A stretch of 64,000 nt of DNA from Blepharisma stoltei. Its lineage: Eukaryota > Ciliophora > Heterotrichea > Heterotrichida > Blepharismidae. Of this stretch, positions 63,064 to 64,000 are shown piece after piece; position 1 is the first letter of the stretch; each line of letters starts with the position of its first letter. The notes below the pieces were generated by a model. It saw only the letters and a list, made by a program, of their open reading frames with translations, had not been told where the DNA came from and ran no database searches. The DNA is taken from contig CAJZBQ010000021.1 of the NCBI GenBank assembly GCA_914767885.1, forward strand, positions 744,001 to 808,000, given 5' to 3'. The position numbers and the translations under genes are program-made.

Positions 63064-63909
63064 ATGGACCGAAGCGATTCTTCAACAGCTGAAGAAGAAT
63101 TATACATAATCTTAAAAGATGCCCTTACAAGTGAGAACAAGCAAATAATTGATTGCTACGACAAAGTGTTTTTGAGAAACTTACTAAACTCTTCACGCGA
63201 AAATTCTATGCATATGAACATTTCACATGAAGGCAGATATATATTTAAAGGATACCCTTCTGGGAACTATATCAAGCAGCTAGCAAAAGTTGTTGCTTTA
63301 TGGAGTCAAATCGGGACATTTCCTATTTCTTTTGTAAATTTAACTGGCTTTGATACCGAAATAACGCGAAAAGAAATCGAGAATTTATCTACACTCTCGA
63401 GCCTAGTTGTAGATCTGGTTAGTCGCTTAAATGACCCAGCAGTTCCCAGCTTAGCTGAAAATCTCCTTTTGCGAATGGGGCCAAGAGGGGTTTTGACATG
63501 CTTAGGTGTTAGACGAACTCAAGGGAGCATTGATAAATGTTTGCCTCCGTCGAAAAGTTTTCTTGAGAGGGCGTTTTCACAGCTTCATACTGCTGAAGAA
63601 AGCAAAAAATCATCTCTGACTGTTGGAGCAAGGGCGCTTACAAAGCACTGTCACCGAAGCTCAGATGGATTCTGGGGGAAAATCTCTGGTACTGAAGTCA
63701 TGAAAAATGCAGTTGCTCAGCAAGTATTGGATAGATTCTTTACGAACTGTGTGTGGATTAATATTCACTGTTTACCAAATGAAGAACCAGTTATTGAAGT
63801 CCGAGTGCAGGAAGGGTATGGAGTAAGATGACTGATCAATAAACAACAATTTAGAGGATTTTTAGAGCCTCAGATGGAAGGTGGCCATGAAAGGGGTTGG
63901 AGGCATTAG
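63064..63909 (+). CDS. conserved eukaryotic protein of unknown function
   Basis: ATG 63064 to TAG 63909, 281 residues, one TGA-Trp (GVRWLINKQQFRGFLEP). The C-terminal half looks strongly conserved: GARALTKHCHRSSDGFWGKI, NCVWINIHCLPNEEPVIEVR, and EPQMEGGHERGWRH. I believe similar sequences occur in plants and other protists as uncharacterised proteins, but I cannot attach a function. No membrane segment or known catalytic motif is visible. Confidence 0.75.
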
Positions 63910-63944
63910 ATTTTGATGAAAATAGAATTGATAAATAAAATAAA

Positions 63945-64000
63945 ATGGAACAATTATGCTATGAGGAACTATTAGTGGCTACAAGCTTATAAGTCATCAT
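63945..64000 (+). CDS. start of another gene, cut by window end
   Basis: ATG 63945 reads MEQLCYEELLVATSL before a TAA at 63990-63992. A short intron beginning GTGGCTACAAG could remove the stop. Too little is present to identify it. Confidence 0.3.

Noticed and set aside
1-64000. Many genes as pseudogenes split by TGA stops
   Set aside because: TGA falls on conserved Trp residues and the frames continue in the same phase, so it is a sense codon here.
1-64000. Transposase or reverse transcriptase gene in the window
   Set aside because: No DDE/DDD, HTH transposase or RT motifs were seen; all mobile elements appear non-autonomous.

Overview
The window reads as nuclear DNA of a ciliate, most likely a heterotrich close to Blepharisma. 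Three things point there. (1) TGA is read as tryptophan while TAA and TAG stay stops: with this code nearly every gene becomes one long frame, and TGA falls on conserved Trp positions, for example in the ARM repeats of importin alpha and in BRCA2. (2) Introns, where present, are 15 or 16 nt GT..AG units (6769-6783, 48720-48735, 54787-54801). (3) Genes are dense, on both strands, with very short AT-rich spacers. Species is inference; no rRNA is present to settle it.

The main result is that this looks like germline (micronuclear, unedited) sequence. At least a dozen coding regions are cut by non-coding insertions bounded by short direct repeats. Removing one repeat copy plus the insertion restores the frame and a sensible domain in nearly every case. 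The insertions fall into classes: C-tract-ended MITE-like elements with 3-bp TNA duplications (4064, 10170, 13334, 19026, 21272, 40888, 59202, 61133, 62619); short TA-flanked pieces of 61, 81, 90 and 99 bp (14885, 25688, 46780, 55326); a TA-flanked palindromic MITE (22903); a 172-bp TA-flanked piece (44715); and GC-rich SINE-like retroposons with 8-16 bp duplications (17866, 20801, 43188, 58030). A 1.3-kb insertion at 37345 carries an antisense UBA/KEAP-repeat gene.

Layout: 1-12.3 kb holds a BRCA2-like protein, an RNA-binding TPR/RRM protein, importin alpha, a START-domain protein, mitochondrial uL3, NAT9, an STPGR-repeat axonemal protein and an O-methyltransferase. 12.4-20.1 kb holds a degenerate protease/Kelch fusion, a La protein with a DUF3223 tail and a long coiled-coil gene. 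20.1-36.2 kb is a tandem duplication: coiled-coil gene, PMCA copy 1 (broken), relic PDE 5' end, relic coiled-coil 3' end, intact PMCA copy 2, then the full GAF/PDE gene. 36.4-45.3 kb holds V-ATPase subunit E, a VHS/coiled-coil/adaptin-ear protein and a coiled-coil protein. 45.5-55.9 kb holds an MFS transporter, an ARB2/FAM172 protein, an LRR-ankyrin protein, an AMPK-beta-like CBM48 protein, a FYVE-like protein, a RING-LON membrane protein and CDC14. 57.3-64 kb holds SRP9, a CAMK-type kinase, coiled-coil and STPGR proteins and a conserved unknown.

Together the genes are ordinary housekeeping, trafficking, Ca2+/cyclic-nucleotide signalling and ciliary functions, consistent with random germline sequence and no operon logic. 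Limits: junctions were worked out by hand, a few frames do not close (2586, 12123, 47037, 52067, 56364, 60928), and isolated sequencing indels cannot be excluded.
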